58,660 nt of DNA from Anaerolineales bacterium (GTDB lineage Bacteria > Chloroflexota > Anaerolineae > Anaerolineales > Villigracilaceae). Location of the stretch: NCBI GenBank assembly GCA_014860805.1, contig JACZJB010000033.1, positions 1-58,660 of the forward strand, given 5' to 3'. Numbering within the stretch: position 1 is the first letter of the stretch; every line of letters begins with the position of its first letter. Positions 17,959 through 25,953 of this stretch are shown one piece after another. The position numbers and the translations under genes are program-made. Under the pieces are notes generated by a model. The model was not told where the DNA came from, did no database searches, and was given only the letters and a program-made list of their open reading frames with translations.

Positions 17959-18588
17959 TTATTTTTGAAAGATCAAACGTGTTCTTTCCACGCGGGTATA
18001 TTCGGGCAGAATATCCAGCGCATTCAACACTTCTTCAGGGCGGCCAGTAGCCCCGTCGCGCGCGGCAAGGGTCATGCGCAGCCAGATTTTTCCGCTGGCT
18101 TCTGTGACCACGCTTAACATTTCTATAAGCGGACGCAAGTCATAGGTTTTTCCGCGTCGTTCACGGATAACCGATTCAGACATCATCAATGCCTCAACCT
18201 TGCGCGTCAACTCCACGCCGTCAATGGGTTCCGTCAAATGGACTTCGTACGCGGCTGAGAGCACTTGTGTTTGCAAAGCAGGTGCGCGATCGTCCACACT
18301 TTCCACGCCGAGCACTTGAATATCAGGCGGCAAGCTCTCTTTTAATCGGCTTGAAATATCTTCAACTGGGAGATCCTCATTCAGGCGAACATCCAGCACT
18401 TCGGCGCGGGAGGCAAATCCCAGCGGCAGGGCAGCGGCGAGGCTGATCTTTGGTTGGGGATGAAATCCCTGTGAATAGCTGATCGGAAGATCGGCGCGGC
18501 GCAAGGCGCGTTCCCATAGGCGGTGCAGGTCAAGATGTCCGGTGTATCTCAATGCACCTTGTTTCGAAAAAGTGATTCTCACTCTCAT
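17959..18588 (-). CDS. DUF2344/TIGR03936 radical-SAM-associated protein
   Basis: 209 residues. The start RVRITFSKQGALRYTGHLD and the stretch LPISYSQGFHPQPKISLAAALPLG are diagnostic of TIGR03936. This family is nearly always encoded next to, or fused with, a TIGR03960 radical SAM protein, and that partner is encoded upstream here (19128-21044). An RNA-related role has been suggested from the usual gene context, but the function is unknown. Its ATG lies 2 bases after the stop of the DinB-like gene. Confidence 0.88.
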   Translation of the reverse strand: MRVRITFSKQGALRYTGHLDLHRLWERALRRADLPISYSQGFHPQPKISLAAALPLGFASRAEVLDVRLNEDLPVEDISSRLKESLPPDIQVLGVESVDDRAPALQTQVLSAAYEVHLTEPIDGVELTRKVEALMMSESVIRERRGKTYDLRPLIEMLSVVTEASGKIWLRMTLAARDGATGRPEEVLNALDILPEYTRVERTRLIFQK

Positions 18589-18590
18589 TG

Positions 18591-19115
18591 TTATTTTGAT
18601 TCCGATGCGATTTCTTTGAGCCAGCGGTTGATCTCCGTGCTGGTGCGGCGATAGGGCTTGTAGGTATGCTCCGCAATGCGGTGGAAGAGATCGTGGTCAA
18701 TGCATTGATTGTATGTCAATTGCTGGAAGAGATCCACAATGCTCATGTACGTCGCCAACTCCTGCTCGACGATCTCATCCATGCCAATGTTCTTGAATTT
18801 GTAAATAACCAGGTGGTTGGGTTTATCTTTTTCCAACAGGTTCGATTCATAATCGGGATAACTGTTCCGCTGTTGAAAATTTTCCAAAGCGGTAAAGGAC
18901 GCGCTGGGCGCATACGCTTCGCCATTCACAATTTCTGAAAGGCGGTCAGCAATGAACTGCTCGCGGGAAAGTACATCCGCCAACAGGTCTTTGATTGACA
19001 AGTTGCCAAATACGCCTTTCATTGTCAGGCGGCGCGAGAAACCAACCCTGTTGAGCAGGTTTTCAAATTTGTCCCGCTCGTGCTGCAGGCGTTCGTAAAA
19101 GACGATTTTTTCCAT
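18591..19115 (-). CDS. DinB-like (ClbS/DfsB-type) four-helix protein
   Basis: 174 residues, mostly helical. GNLSIKDLLADVLSREQFIADRL near the N-terminus, and a His/Tyr-rich last helix with IAEHTYKPYR, fit the DinB superfamily, in particular the ClbS/DfsB branch. Some of these bind metal and act on thiols or electrophiles, and ClbS disarms colibactin. The activity here is not known. It sits 12 bases after the radical SAM gene and 2 before the DUF2344 gene, inserted between two normally adjacent partners, so a functional link is possible. Confidence 0.55.
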   Translation of the reverse strand: MEKIVFYERLQHERDKFENLLNRVGFSRRLTMKGVFGNLSIKDLLADVLSREQFIADRLSEIVNGEAYAPSASFTALENFQQRNSYPDYESNLLEKDKPNHLVIYKFKNIGMDEIVEQELATYMSIVDLFQQLTYNQCIDHDLFHRIAEHTYKPYRRTSTEINRWLKEIASESK

Positions 19116-19127
19116 GATGTTCGGAGA

Positions 19128-21044
19128 CTAATCTCCCACCACGGGTAGCTCAATGTCAATTTTTCGGGCAGGGGTTTTTACATCGGGACATTTCCAACCC
19201 TCGCCGGGATTCTCGCGGCGCAGGTTGGCGAAAGTTGGCAGGATGCCGCAGGCAAAACAATTCAAACGGCAGTCCACACGGATCTGTCCTTCGAGCGACA
19301 TGCGAAAGTCCTGGAAGAGGAAATTCTTGCGAACGGCAGCGGTAATATGCTCCCACGGAAAAACTTCATCCGTGCGGCGCTGGCGGTGTGTATAAAAGGC
19401 CGGGTCAAGGCCGTGTTCTTCAAAAGCAGGCAGCCAGGCTTCTGACTTCTTGCCCTCGTCCCATGCATCGAACTTCGCGCCATTTTTCCACGCACTGTAA
19501 ATCACATCAGCCATTCTGCGGTCACCGCGAGAAAGCCAGGCTTCCAGCAGGGAATCTTCGGGCTTTGTCCAGCTTAATTTGATACTTTTATCTTTCAACA
19601 ACTGGCGTTTCAACAAGGCTTGCTTTTCAAGAATATTTTCGCGTGTGTCGCAGGCAACCCATTGGAAAGGTGTCTGTGGTTTTGGCACAAACGTGCTGAC
19701 TCCTGCGTGCAGTTTCACTTTCCAGCCTGCCACTTTGCGGCCTTCTTCGATCACACGCTTGCACAAATCCACAATGGCTTGTACATCTTCGAGTGTTTCG
19801 CTGGGATGCCCGATCATGAAATATAGTTTGACCGTTGTCCAACCGCGGCTGTAAATTTCACGCGTGGTATTGATGATATCTTCGTCGGGGATGAACTTGT
19901 TAATGATGCGGCGCATCCGTTCGCTGGCTGCTTCTGGGGCGAGAGTGAATCCACCGGAGCGGTGCTGCTTGAGTTTTTCCATCAAATCCACAGAGACAGA
20001 TTCGATACGCAACGATGGCAGGTTGACAGTCAGCTTACGGCCTTCAAAGCGCTTGCTGATGGCATCCACCAGATCGTTGATGTAGGTGTAATCGGAGGAT
20101 GAGAGCGACATCAATGCCAGCTCTTCAAACCCCGAAGCGCGGACTGCGGCATCGGCCGCATCCACCACCTCCTGTACGGTTCTTTCCCGTACGGGACGGG
20201 TGATCATACCCGCCTGGCAGAATCTACATCCGCGGGTACATCCCCGCATGATCTCCACGGAGACGCGGTTGTGGATGACTTCAATATTTGGCACAATGAA
20301 CTTAGTCGGCGGAGGCGGCAGTTTTGCCACAATACGCTTGTTTACAGTTTTCGGAACATCAGGGAGGGTGGGTTCTGTGACCGCTACTGTGCCGTCATCC
20401 ATGTAGGTGGCGGCGTAAAAGCAGGGAACGTACACGCCAGAGATTTTTGCAAGTTCGCGTAATGTTACTTCGCGCTTTGCGCCTTTCGTCTTTTGGATTG
20501 CGTTGACGATATCGTGAATGACTTCTTCGCCTTCTCCGATTGCGAACGCATCAATGAAGGCATGCATGGGTTCGGGGTTGGTGGTGGAGTGCCCGCCGGC
20601 AATGATGATCGGGTGTGATTCGTCCCGGTCTGCGGAGCGGACAGGAATGCCTGCGAGGTTGAGAATGTTGAGGGCGTTGGTGTAAAGGGTCTCGTAAGGG
20701 AGGGTAAAGCCAATTATGTCGAAGCAGGCCAGAGGGCGTTTTGATTCGAGCGTGTAGAGCGGAATTCCATGCTCGCGCATGAGTTCTTCCATATCCAGCC
20801 AGGGAGCGTAAGCGCGTTCCGCAAGCGCATCATCGCGCTGGTTGATCTGGTCGTAGAGAATCTTCAAGCCGACGTTCGAAACGCCGATATCGTAAATATC
20901 TGGGAAGACAAGGGCAACTTTCGTTTGCGCCTTATCCCAATCTTTGCGAATGGAGTTAAGTTCTCCGCCCACATAGCGCCCGGGTTTTTGTACCTTTAAA
21001 AGGATGCGGTCCAGTTTTAATTCAACTTGTTCAGGAGTTAACAT
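19128..21044 (-). CDS. TIGR03960-family B12-binding-like radical SAM protein
   Basis: About 638 residues from the ATG at 21044 (MLTPEQVELKLDRIL). The frame is open to 21197, but the extra 51 residues are unlike the family. The N-terminal cobalamin-binding-like domain contains VALVFPDIYDIGVSN and a later IIAGGHSTTNPEP. The radical SAM core has MRGCTRGCRFCQAGM (CxxxCxxC) for the [4Fe-4S] cluster and SAM. A C-terminal stretch with CRLNCFACGIL is also typical. It works with the TIGR03936 partner encoded at 17959-18588. The reaction is unknown. TATAAT at 21057-21052 suggests a leaderless message. Confidence 0.88.
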   Translation of the reverse strand: MLTPEQVELKLDRILLKVQKPGRYVGGELNSIRKDWDKAQTKVALVFPDIYDIGVSNVGLKILYDQINQRDDALAERAYAPWLDMEELMREHGIPLYTLESKRPLACFDIIGFTLPYETLYTNALNILNLAGIPVRSADRDESHPIIIAGGHSTTNPEPMHAFIDAFAIGEGEEVIHDIVNAIQKTKGAKREVTLRELAKISGVYVPCFYAATYMDDGTVAVTEPTLPDVPKTVNKRIVAKLPPPPTKFIVPNIEVIHNRVSVEIMRGCTRGCRFCQAGMITRPVRERTVQEVVDAADAAVRASGFEELALMSLSSSDYTYINDLVDAISKRFEGRKLTVNLPSLRIESVSVDLMEKLKQHRSGGFTLAPEAASERMRRIINKFIPDEDIINTTREIYSRGWTTVKLYFMIGHPSETLEDVQAIVDLCKRVIEEGRKVAGWKVKLHAGVSTFVPKPQTPFQWVACDTRENILEKQALLKRQLLKDKSIKLSWTKPEDSLLEAWLSRGDRRMADVIYSAWKNGAKFDAWDEGKKSEAWLPAFEEHGLDPAFYTHRQRRTDEVFPWEHITAAVRKNFLFQDFRMSLEGQIRVDCRLNCFACGILPTFANLRRENPGEGWKCPDVKTPARKIDIELPVVGD

Positions 21045-21051
21045 GGCGCAC

Positions 21052-21057
21052 ATTATA
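21052..21057 (-). promoter_or_regulatory. Candidate -10 giving a leaderless radical SAM mRNA
   Basis: On the minus strand TATAAT is followed by GTGCGCC and then the ATG at 21044. A transcript starting about 7 bases after the -10 would begin at or next to the ATG. No clear -35 is seen. Confidence 0.35.
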
Positions 21058-21211
21058 CCTGATAAGAATTGTCGAAAAAGATTAGAGTTTTCGGGGTTGA
21101 AACCTGCAATCTTTGCATAAATGAAAAGAAAAAGCGCTCTAAATAGCCCAAACGGGTCAACAAGATAACAGTGGGGATAACGTACAATTCTGAACAAAAA
21201 AGGAGTGTGAA

Positions 21212-21889
21212 ATGAGAAAGATTTTATTTATTTCGCTGGCTTTAATGCTTGCGGCTTGTGGTGTGGTGCAGCCTGTTCAACAGGAGCAGCCAACCCCTAT
21301 TATTGCCACCGTACTCGTGACGGTAATCGCGCCGACTGAAGTGATCCCCCCGACTGCAGTTCCACTGCCTACTCAGGCGCCGACTGAGATACCGACCCTT
21401 GCTCCCACTGAAACACTGGCGCCTACTGCGGTTCCTCAGCCGACTGCGCAGGCGGCGAATCCTTCGTCGAGTTCTACTGGCTCGTCTGACTTGACGCCTG
21501 TGTATGTGGACAATGATCTCGGCAAAGGCGTATTTGCAGATATTACCTTCTCCAGCGACCGCATCACGCTGAATTGCTACCCCCGCGAATTTGAGATCAC
21601 CATGCGAGCCATCCACCCTGACGTCACTCGCGCAGAAATGTTCTATCGTGTTTTGGAAGCCCCCGGTCTCTTCCGTTACTCCGATTGGTATTTGATTGGA
21701 AACCTGAGTTCTGATGGCAAGGGAAGTTTTTATACGACCTTCAAAGCGACGGATATTAAAGATGACTGGAGAGCTTTGGACCAAGCCATGATCGAATTTC
21801 AATTTGCAGGCATAAACAAAGGCGGCGGCGTGGTGGATCGCACCCAGAAGATCGAGAGATTAGTCAGTTATTACAAAGATTGTCCCTAG
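21212..21889 (+). CDS. Secreted lipoprotein of unknown function
   Basis: 225 residues. The signal peptide ends in lipobox MLAAC (Cys16). Residues 25-90 are a Thr/Pro/Ala linker of the type APTE/VPLPTQ, which should lift the domain off the membrane. The C-terminal domain (about 95-225) is beta-rich, with paired Cys near 127 and 224 that may form a disulfide. I do not recognise the fold. AAAGGAG precedes the start. It is monocistronic, divergent from the radical SAM operon and followed by a strong terminator. Confidence 0.8.
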   Translation: MRKILFISLALMLAACGVVQPVQQEQPTPIIATVLVTVIAPTEVIPPTAVPLPTQAPTEIPTLAPTETLAPTAVPQPTAQAANPSSSSTGSSDLTPVYVDNDLGKGVFADITFSSDRITLNCYPREFEITMRAIHPDVTRAEMFYRVLEAPGLFRYSDWYLIGNLSSDGKGSFYTTFKATDIKDDWRALDQAMIEFQFAGINKGGGVVDRTQKIERLVSYYKDCP

Positions 21890-21900
21890 TACCTTGAAAC

Positions 21901-21933
21901 AAAAAAGGACGAGCTCAAGGCTCGTCCTTTTTT
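21901..21933. terminator. Bidirectional terminator
   Basis: AAAAAAGGACGAGC (21901-21914) and GCTCGTCCTTTTTT (21920-21933) pair perfectly around TCAAG, between convergent genes. Confidence 0.93.
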
Positions 21934-21944
21934 GTTGTAAATAT

Positions 21945-23258
21945 TTATGAGGTTACTTTACGAGCCTGCCAGAGATCGCGTCCCCAGAGCCAGAGCGCGC
22001 CAAGGCCAAGGAACATCACAACCAGACCGACGATCCAGCCTATGAACGGCAGGGCAATCACCAGGGCAACGAGAATTACACCAACAAGCAGCGGCCACAC
22101 TTTATGGTCAGCCAAGGCAGGGTTGAAGCGGTTCATGATCCATTTTCCGCTCAACCATGCCACCACGATCTTTGTAAAGAAGGCAGTGACGAGTGCGAAT
22201 CCGACAATGAGAGCGAAAATGGCGAGGATACCGGTCCACACGATTGTGCCGCTTACACCGCCGAGGGTCAATGCACCGAATACTACAGCGCCAATGATCA
22301 TGGCTGTGAAAATCACCAGCAATGCGAAGAAGAAAGCTGCGTATGAGACAATGCCCCAGCCCAAACTTATGATAGGAGCGGTTCCCAATTTATCCATAAC
22401 TGACTTGGTGAATTTCGGGGCGAGCCAGCCTAAGAGCAGACCGAACAGAAGAAGGGTGACAATGCTGCGAAGCAGGTCAAACGACCAGGAAGCGACCTTC
22501 TGTCCCACAGTAGGCGGGGTATATTGTACATTTACATTGTTAACAGGTTCTTTGCGAGTGATCTCCCCTGCGACTACGCCGTCTGGAATCTGCATATCTG
22601 CAGGTTGTGTATAGGTTAGGTTCCCGCCGATTGACGCTTTTTCACCGATGGTAAACCCAGGCTTTACACTCGGCACGGAGATCCCGGTCTGCCACATGTA
22701 GGAGGATGGAGGGACTGAGTTTTCTGCAGAACCAACTTCGGCAGTCACGTCACCGCCAACGCTTCCCTGCAATTCAACTGCGGCAGCAGCAAACATTGCA
22801 TCTCCAAGAACATTACCGGAAAGTATCGCTTGTGCGCCGCCGAAAAGCATGTCCCCTTTGATTTCGCTTCCATCTTTTGTTTCAAGGCTTGATCCCCCAA
22901 CAAGCAGGTCGCCGCTGATATTGGCTGCTTCGCCAATCTGCAAAACTGCGCCGGCAATGCGCACAGAATCGGTAACAACACCGTTGATGATGATGCTTTG
23001 ACCCATGGCAAACAGATCGCCTTCCACGGTTCCGTTAATTACGATGGTTTCAGCCGCCACAACCAGGTCACCTTTGATGGTGCCATTTAACGTGAACGTG
23101 CTCGCGCCGACGTAAAAATCGTCAGAAATGATTTCATCTGCTTCAATGACAATTGTGTCACCGCCGCGCCCATCAAAAGCCAGCGCAGAAGAGGTGATGC
23201 TCATCGTGAGCAGGGCGAGCAGGGCAAAAACTGAAATAATTTTGTTAATTGGTTTCAT
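21945..23258 (-). CDS. Polymer-forming (bactofilin-like) beta-helix protein with membrane domain
   Basis: 437 residues. A signal peptide (1-27, cleavage near ALAF) is followed by a right-handed beta-helix built of short repeats such as GTIKGDLVVAAETIVINGTVEGDLF (about 60-85), running to about residue 170. A linker, then four or five membrane helices (about 265-430), complete the protein. Polymer-forming domains like those of bactofilins are usually cytosolic scaffolds; here the signal peptide puts the beta-helix outside the membrane. The function is unknown. AAAGGAG precedes the start. A terminator hairpin lies upstream at 23272-23320, so it is its own transcription unit. Confidence 0.83.
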   Translation of the reverse strand: MKPINKIISVFALLALLTMSITSSALAFDGRGGDTIVIEADEIISDDFYVGASTFTLNGTIKGDLVVAAETIVINGTVEGDLFAMGQSIIINGVVTDSVRIAGAVLQIGEAANISGDLLVGGSSLETKDGSEIKGDMLFGGAQAILSGNVLGDAMFAAAAVELQGSVGGDVTAEVGSAENSVPPSSYMWQTGISVPSVKPGFTIGEKASIGGNLTYTQPADMQIPDGVVAGEITRKEPVNNVNVQYTPPTVGQKVASWSFDLLRSIVTLLLFGLLLGWLAPKFTKSVMDKLGTAPIISLGWGIVSYAAFFFALLVIFTAMIIGAVVFGALTLGGVSGTIVWTGILAIFALIVGFALVTAFFTKIVVAWLSGKWIMNRFNPALADHKVWPLLVGVILVALVIALPFIGWIVGLVVMFLGLGALWLWGRDLWQARKVTS

Positions 23259-23271
23259 GGGATTATCTCCT

Positions 23272-23320
23272 TTGAAAAAAACTTCCCAAGAAAAGTATAC
23301 GACTTTTTGCCTGGGAAGTT
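23272..23320 (-). terminator. Terminator of the Nudix gene
   Basis: On the minus strand AACTTCCCA (23320-23312) pairs with TGGGAAGTT (23288-23280), and inner AAAAGT/ACTTTT bases also pair. A run of seven T follows. Confidence 0.8.
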
Positions 23321-23365
23321 GCAGATATATAAATTTTCGCCTCTTTTCCCCGCTGATGCCTGTTT

Positions 23366-23896
23366 CTATTTTTCTTTCAGTACGGTCAATTTTGATGGTT
23401 TTTGAAAATACCAGTTCATAATCTCGACAAACCAGCTACAAAAACTCTCTTTTTTATGGGCTGTTTCGTCTTTTATTTCTTCCATGCTCATGTACATGAT
23501 TTCTGAAATCTCAACTGGGTCAAAACGGATTCGCTCCGGAGTCACTCTGCCTTCGTAAATGCGGCTGATCTCATTGTCGCCGGGTCCATATTCCATTTTG
23601 ATGGTAGCCAATGATGTGATCTCGACACCTTCCACGCCCAATTCCTCTTTCATCCCACGCATGGCTGCTTCGCGGTAACTTTCTCCAGCTTTGACATGCT
23701 CCGAGACCGAGCAATCCAGCATGGATGGGGAAGAGGCGCGGTCTGCGCTTCGTTTTTGAATGAGCATTTTTCCATCCTCCAAAAAAAGGAAGACATGCAC
23801 GCCACGATGCTGCAATCCCTTTTGATGGATGGTGGAACGCATTTCCTGTCCAATTACAACATCTTCATCGTTCACTATGTCAAGCAGTTCATCCAT
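23366..23896 (-). CDS. Nudix hydrolase (IPP-isomerase-like subgroup)
   Basis: 176 residues. The opening DELLDIVNDEDVVIGQEMRSTIHQKGLQHRGVHVFLF resembles the Nudix group related to isopentenyl-diphosphate isomerase. The Nudix box reads EHVKAGESYREAAMRGMKEELGV (about 67-89). The metal-binding E, R and EE are present; the first Gly is Glu and the RE pair is RG, so activity is likely but altered. It would hydrolyse a nucleoside-diphosphate-type substrate that cannot be named. AAGGAT precedes the start. It follows the HAD gene after an 84-base gap that holds a hairpin. Confidence 0.82.
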   Translation of the reverse strand: MDELLDIVNDEDVVIGQEMRSTIHQKGLQHRGVHVFLFLEDGKMLIQKRSADRASSPSMLDCSVSEHVKAGESYREAAMRGMKEELGVEGVEITSLATIKMEYGPGDNEISRIYEGRVTPERIRFDPVEISEIMYMSMEEIKDETAHKKESFCSWFVEIMNWYFQKPSKLTVLKEK

Positions 23897-23918
23897 GTGT
23901 GATCCTTATTGGAAGTCA

Positions 23919-23952
23919 AAGGTCGAAAGTCATTACATTGACTTTCGACCTT
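23919..23952. repeat. Intercistronic 14-bp hairpin
   Basis: AAGGTCGAAAGTCA (23919-23932) and TGACTTTCGACCTT (23939-23952) pair perfectly around TTACAT. There is no T-run on either side. It lies between the HAD and Nudix genes. Confidence 0.7.
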
Positions 23953-23980
23953 CATATCATTTCTTTTAAAAAAACGTCAA

Positions 23981-24739
23981 TTACCCGAACAGTTCCATCA
24001 ATTGTTTGACGCGCACAACGCCATCGAAGTCCGCCAGATTGCCTTTGCGAAGTTCCGCTTTTTCGCCGCTCGCCTCGCCCAGGCAGGAGACAATGATATC
24101 GCCAGCGCTCACATCTTCTTTTTCGGTGTAGTGGTTGGTGGTAACGACCACATTCGCGCCCGCAGCTTTTGCGGCAGTAAGTCCATTCTTGGAATCTTCC
24201 ACCACGATCACTTCATCGGGTTTCAAGCCAAGTTTGGATAACGCCAGGTTATAAATGGCGGGGTCTGGCTTTTTCTTCTCAACCACGTCGCCTGCCAGCA
24301 CAATATCGAATTTGATATCAGACAAAATCTTCTCTGTGATGGCTTTTGCCGCCTGTTCATTGGATGTGGTACAGACTGCGATTTTCAAACCGGCATCCAT
24401 CGCCTCTTTCATGAACCGATGAATACCCGGGCGAAGGGGCAGTTTTCCAGTCTCGATCAGTTCAACAAATAGAGCCGTCTTGCGTTTGTGCATTTCCTTT
24501 ACGAGATTGTCGATTTCTTCCTCTGTCAACGGCTTGGAAAACCCCTTGGTCTTCCAATGGTGTTTCATGCGTTCTTTACCGCCCGCAATTTGGAGCAATT
24601 CATGGTAGTACTCCACATCCCATTCGTCAGTGAAGCCGAACTCCTTGAAAGTCATATTGAACGAAACGCGGTGACCATCGCGCTCGGTGTCGATGATCAC
24701 GCCGTCCTGATCAAAGAACACTGCTTTAATTTTTGACAT
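23981..24739 (-). CDS. HAD-superfamily phosphatase, CbbY/beta-phosphoglucomutase type
   Basis: 252 residues from the ATG at 24739, which has GGAGG 5 bases upstream. Motif I is FFDQDGVIID with both catalytic Asp. The cap region contains LLQIAGGKERM, close to the GGKERI of CbbY. Motif II is VCTTSN, the Lys is in VVEKKKPDPAIY, and motif IV is VIVVEDSKNG. CbbY enzymes remove a phosphate from xylulose-1,5-bisphosphate, but no RuBisCO is near, so another sugar or polyol phosphate is likely. It ends the minus arm of the island, downstream of the aminotransferase. Confidence 0.83.
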   Translation of the reverse strand: MSKIKAVFFDQDGVIIDTERDGHRVSFNMTFKEFGFTDEWDVEYYHELLQIAGGKERMKHHWKTKGFSKPLTEEEIDNLVKEMHKRKTALFVELIETGKLPLRPGIHRFMKEAMDAGLKIAVCTTSNEQAAKAITEKILSDIKFDIVLAGDVVEKKKPDPAIYNLALSKLGLKPDEVIVVEDSKNGLTAAKAAGANVVVTTNHYTEKEDVSAGDIIVSCLGEASGEKAELRKGNLADFDGVVRVKQLMELFG

Positions 24740-24753
24740 GATTTCCTCCATTT

Positions 24754-24790
24754 GCAAGCCATAAAGGTCTTTAAGACCTTTATGGCTTGC
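24754..24790. repeat. 37-bp near-perfect palindrome
   Basis: GCAAGCCATAAAGGTCTT (24754-24771) and its exact complement (24773-24790) share a single central base. No T-run follows. On the minus-strand message it folds 3 bases before the GGAGG of the HAD gene, between it and the hisC-like gene. Confidence 0.8.
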
Positions 24791-24799
24791 TGGATTAAT

Positions 24800-25906
24800 T
24801 TACTTTTTCATCCCGAAAAATTCAAGGACGGTGTCAACAAACAACTTGTTTTCTTCCGCAGTGCCGACAGTCACACGGAACCAACCGTCGCTGCCATATT
24901 TTTTGCTTTCACCGCGCAGGATGATGCCCTTTGTCTCGGCGAACGCAAGAACTTCCTTGCCGGTCTTGCCTGTTTCACCGCAATCAAAGAGAATGTAATT
25001 CGCCTTGGAAGGCATGACATAGAAGCCTGGGATGACACTCAGGGATTCGGTGATGAAATCCACCGCGTTGTTATTGAACTTGACGCGTTCCGCAAGGCCT
25101 TCAGTATCTTCAAACGCGGCAAGCGCCGCCCACATGGGAATCGTGCCCACGTTCCATGGAAGAAGCGAGCCGGCGATCTGGTCAATCACTTCCTTGTCTG
25201 CAATGGTGTACCCAAAACGCATGCCTGCAAGACCATAGGCCTTGGACAACGTGCGGGTGATCAGGACGTTCTTGTATTTCTTCGTCAACTGCACCTGCGA
25301 CATTCCCAATCCTGCATACTCCACATAGGCTTCATCAATCACAAAGGGAATGCCCGTTTCGGCAATGGTGATGAAGTGTCTGGCATCCATGAAGTTGCCT
25401 GTGGGGTTGTTCGGATTGGCAACCACGATGATCTTGGTCTTGTCAGTAATAGCCTTGATAATCGCATCAGGATCATAGTGCATAAGATGATTTTTGTAGA
25501 TCATCGGCACGGAGACCATTTTTGCGCCAAGCATCGTTCCGCGCAAGCCGTAAATGCCGAAGCAGGGAGTGTGTTGAATCACTTCATCGCCGGGGACAAT
25601 GAACATGCGGAAGATGTTATCGTAAACTTCGCTGGAGCCGTTGCCGATCATCACGTTGCCGGGACCATCCACATTGTTCATCTCAGCGATTTTGCTGCGC
25701 ACAATCAGCCCCTGGTCGGGATAACGGTTTGCCATTTTGGCGTATTTGACCATGGCTTCCAGCACCTTGTCGGACGGAGGAAGCGGATTTTCATTTGACA
25801 TCATGCGATGCAGGGATGGATCTCTCCAGGCTTTTTCGATATGCTCCGAGATGTACATCGGAATACCTTTTACCCATGGAGCGTAATATTCTTCGACCTT
25901 CTTCAT
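24800..25906 (-). CDS. HisC-like class I/II aminotransferase
   Basis: 368 residues, PLP fold type I. Signatures: SNENPLPP near the N-terminus, NPNNPTGNF, VIDEAYVEYA, and the PLP-lysine motif TRTLSKAYGLAGMRFGY (about 225-241), followed by FRVTVGTAEEN. These mark the histidinol-phosphate aminotransferase family, which also includes enzymes for amino-alcohol phosphates and phosphonates. No other his gene is near. Its place between an aldolase and a HAD phosphatase suggests a catabolic transamination of a phosphorylated or methylamine-derived substrate. GAGGAG precedes the start. Confidence 0.87.
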   Translation of the reverse strand: MKKVEEYYAPWVKGIPMYISEHIEKAWRDPSLHRMMSNENPLPPSDKVLEAMVKYAKMANRYPDQGLIVRSKIAEMNNVDGPGNVMIGNGSSEVYDNIFRMFIVPGDEVIQHTPCFGIYGLRGTMLGAKMVSVPMIYKNHLMHYDPDAIIKAITDKTKIIVVANPNNPTGNFMDARHFITIAETGIPFVIDEAYVEYAGLGMSQVQLTKKYKNVLITRTLSKAYGLAGMRFGYTIADKEVIDQIAGSLLPWNVGTIPMWAALAAFEDTEGLAERVKFNNNAVDFITESLSVIPGFYVMPSKANYILFDCGETGKTGKEVLAFAETKGIILRGESKKYGSDGWFRVTVGTAEENKLFVDTVLEFFGMKK

Positions 25907-25953
25907 ATTTTTTATCTCCTCAATTTATTTTTAACAACTGACTCAAATTTCTG

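Noticed and set aside
21045-21197. Longer start for the radical SAM gene
   Set aside because: The extra residues do not resemble the family, and a probable promoter -10 lies within them.
24752-25798. 348-codon plus-strand ORF opposite the hisC-like gene
   Set aside because: The minus strand has clear PLP-enzyme motifs throughout; the plus product has no domain and begins inside a palindrome.
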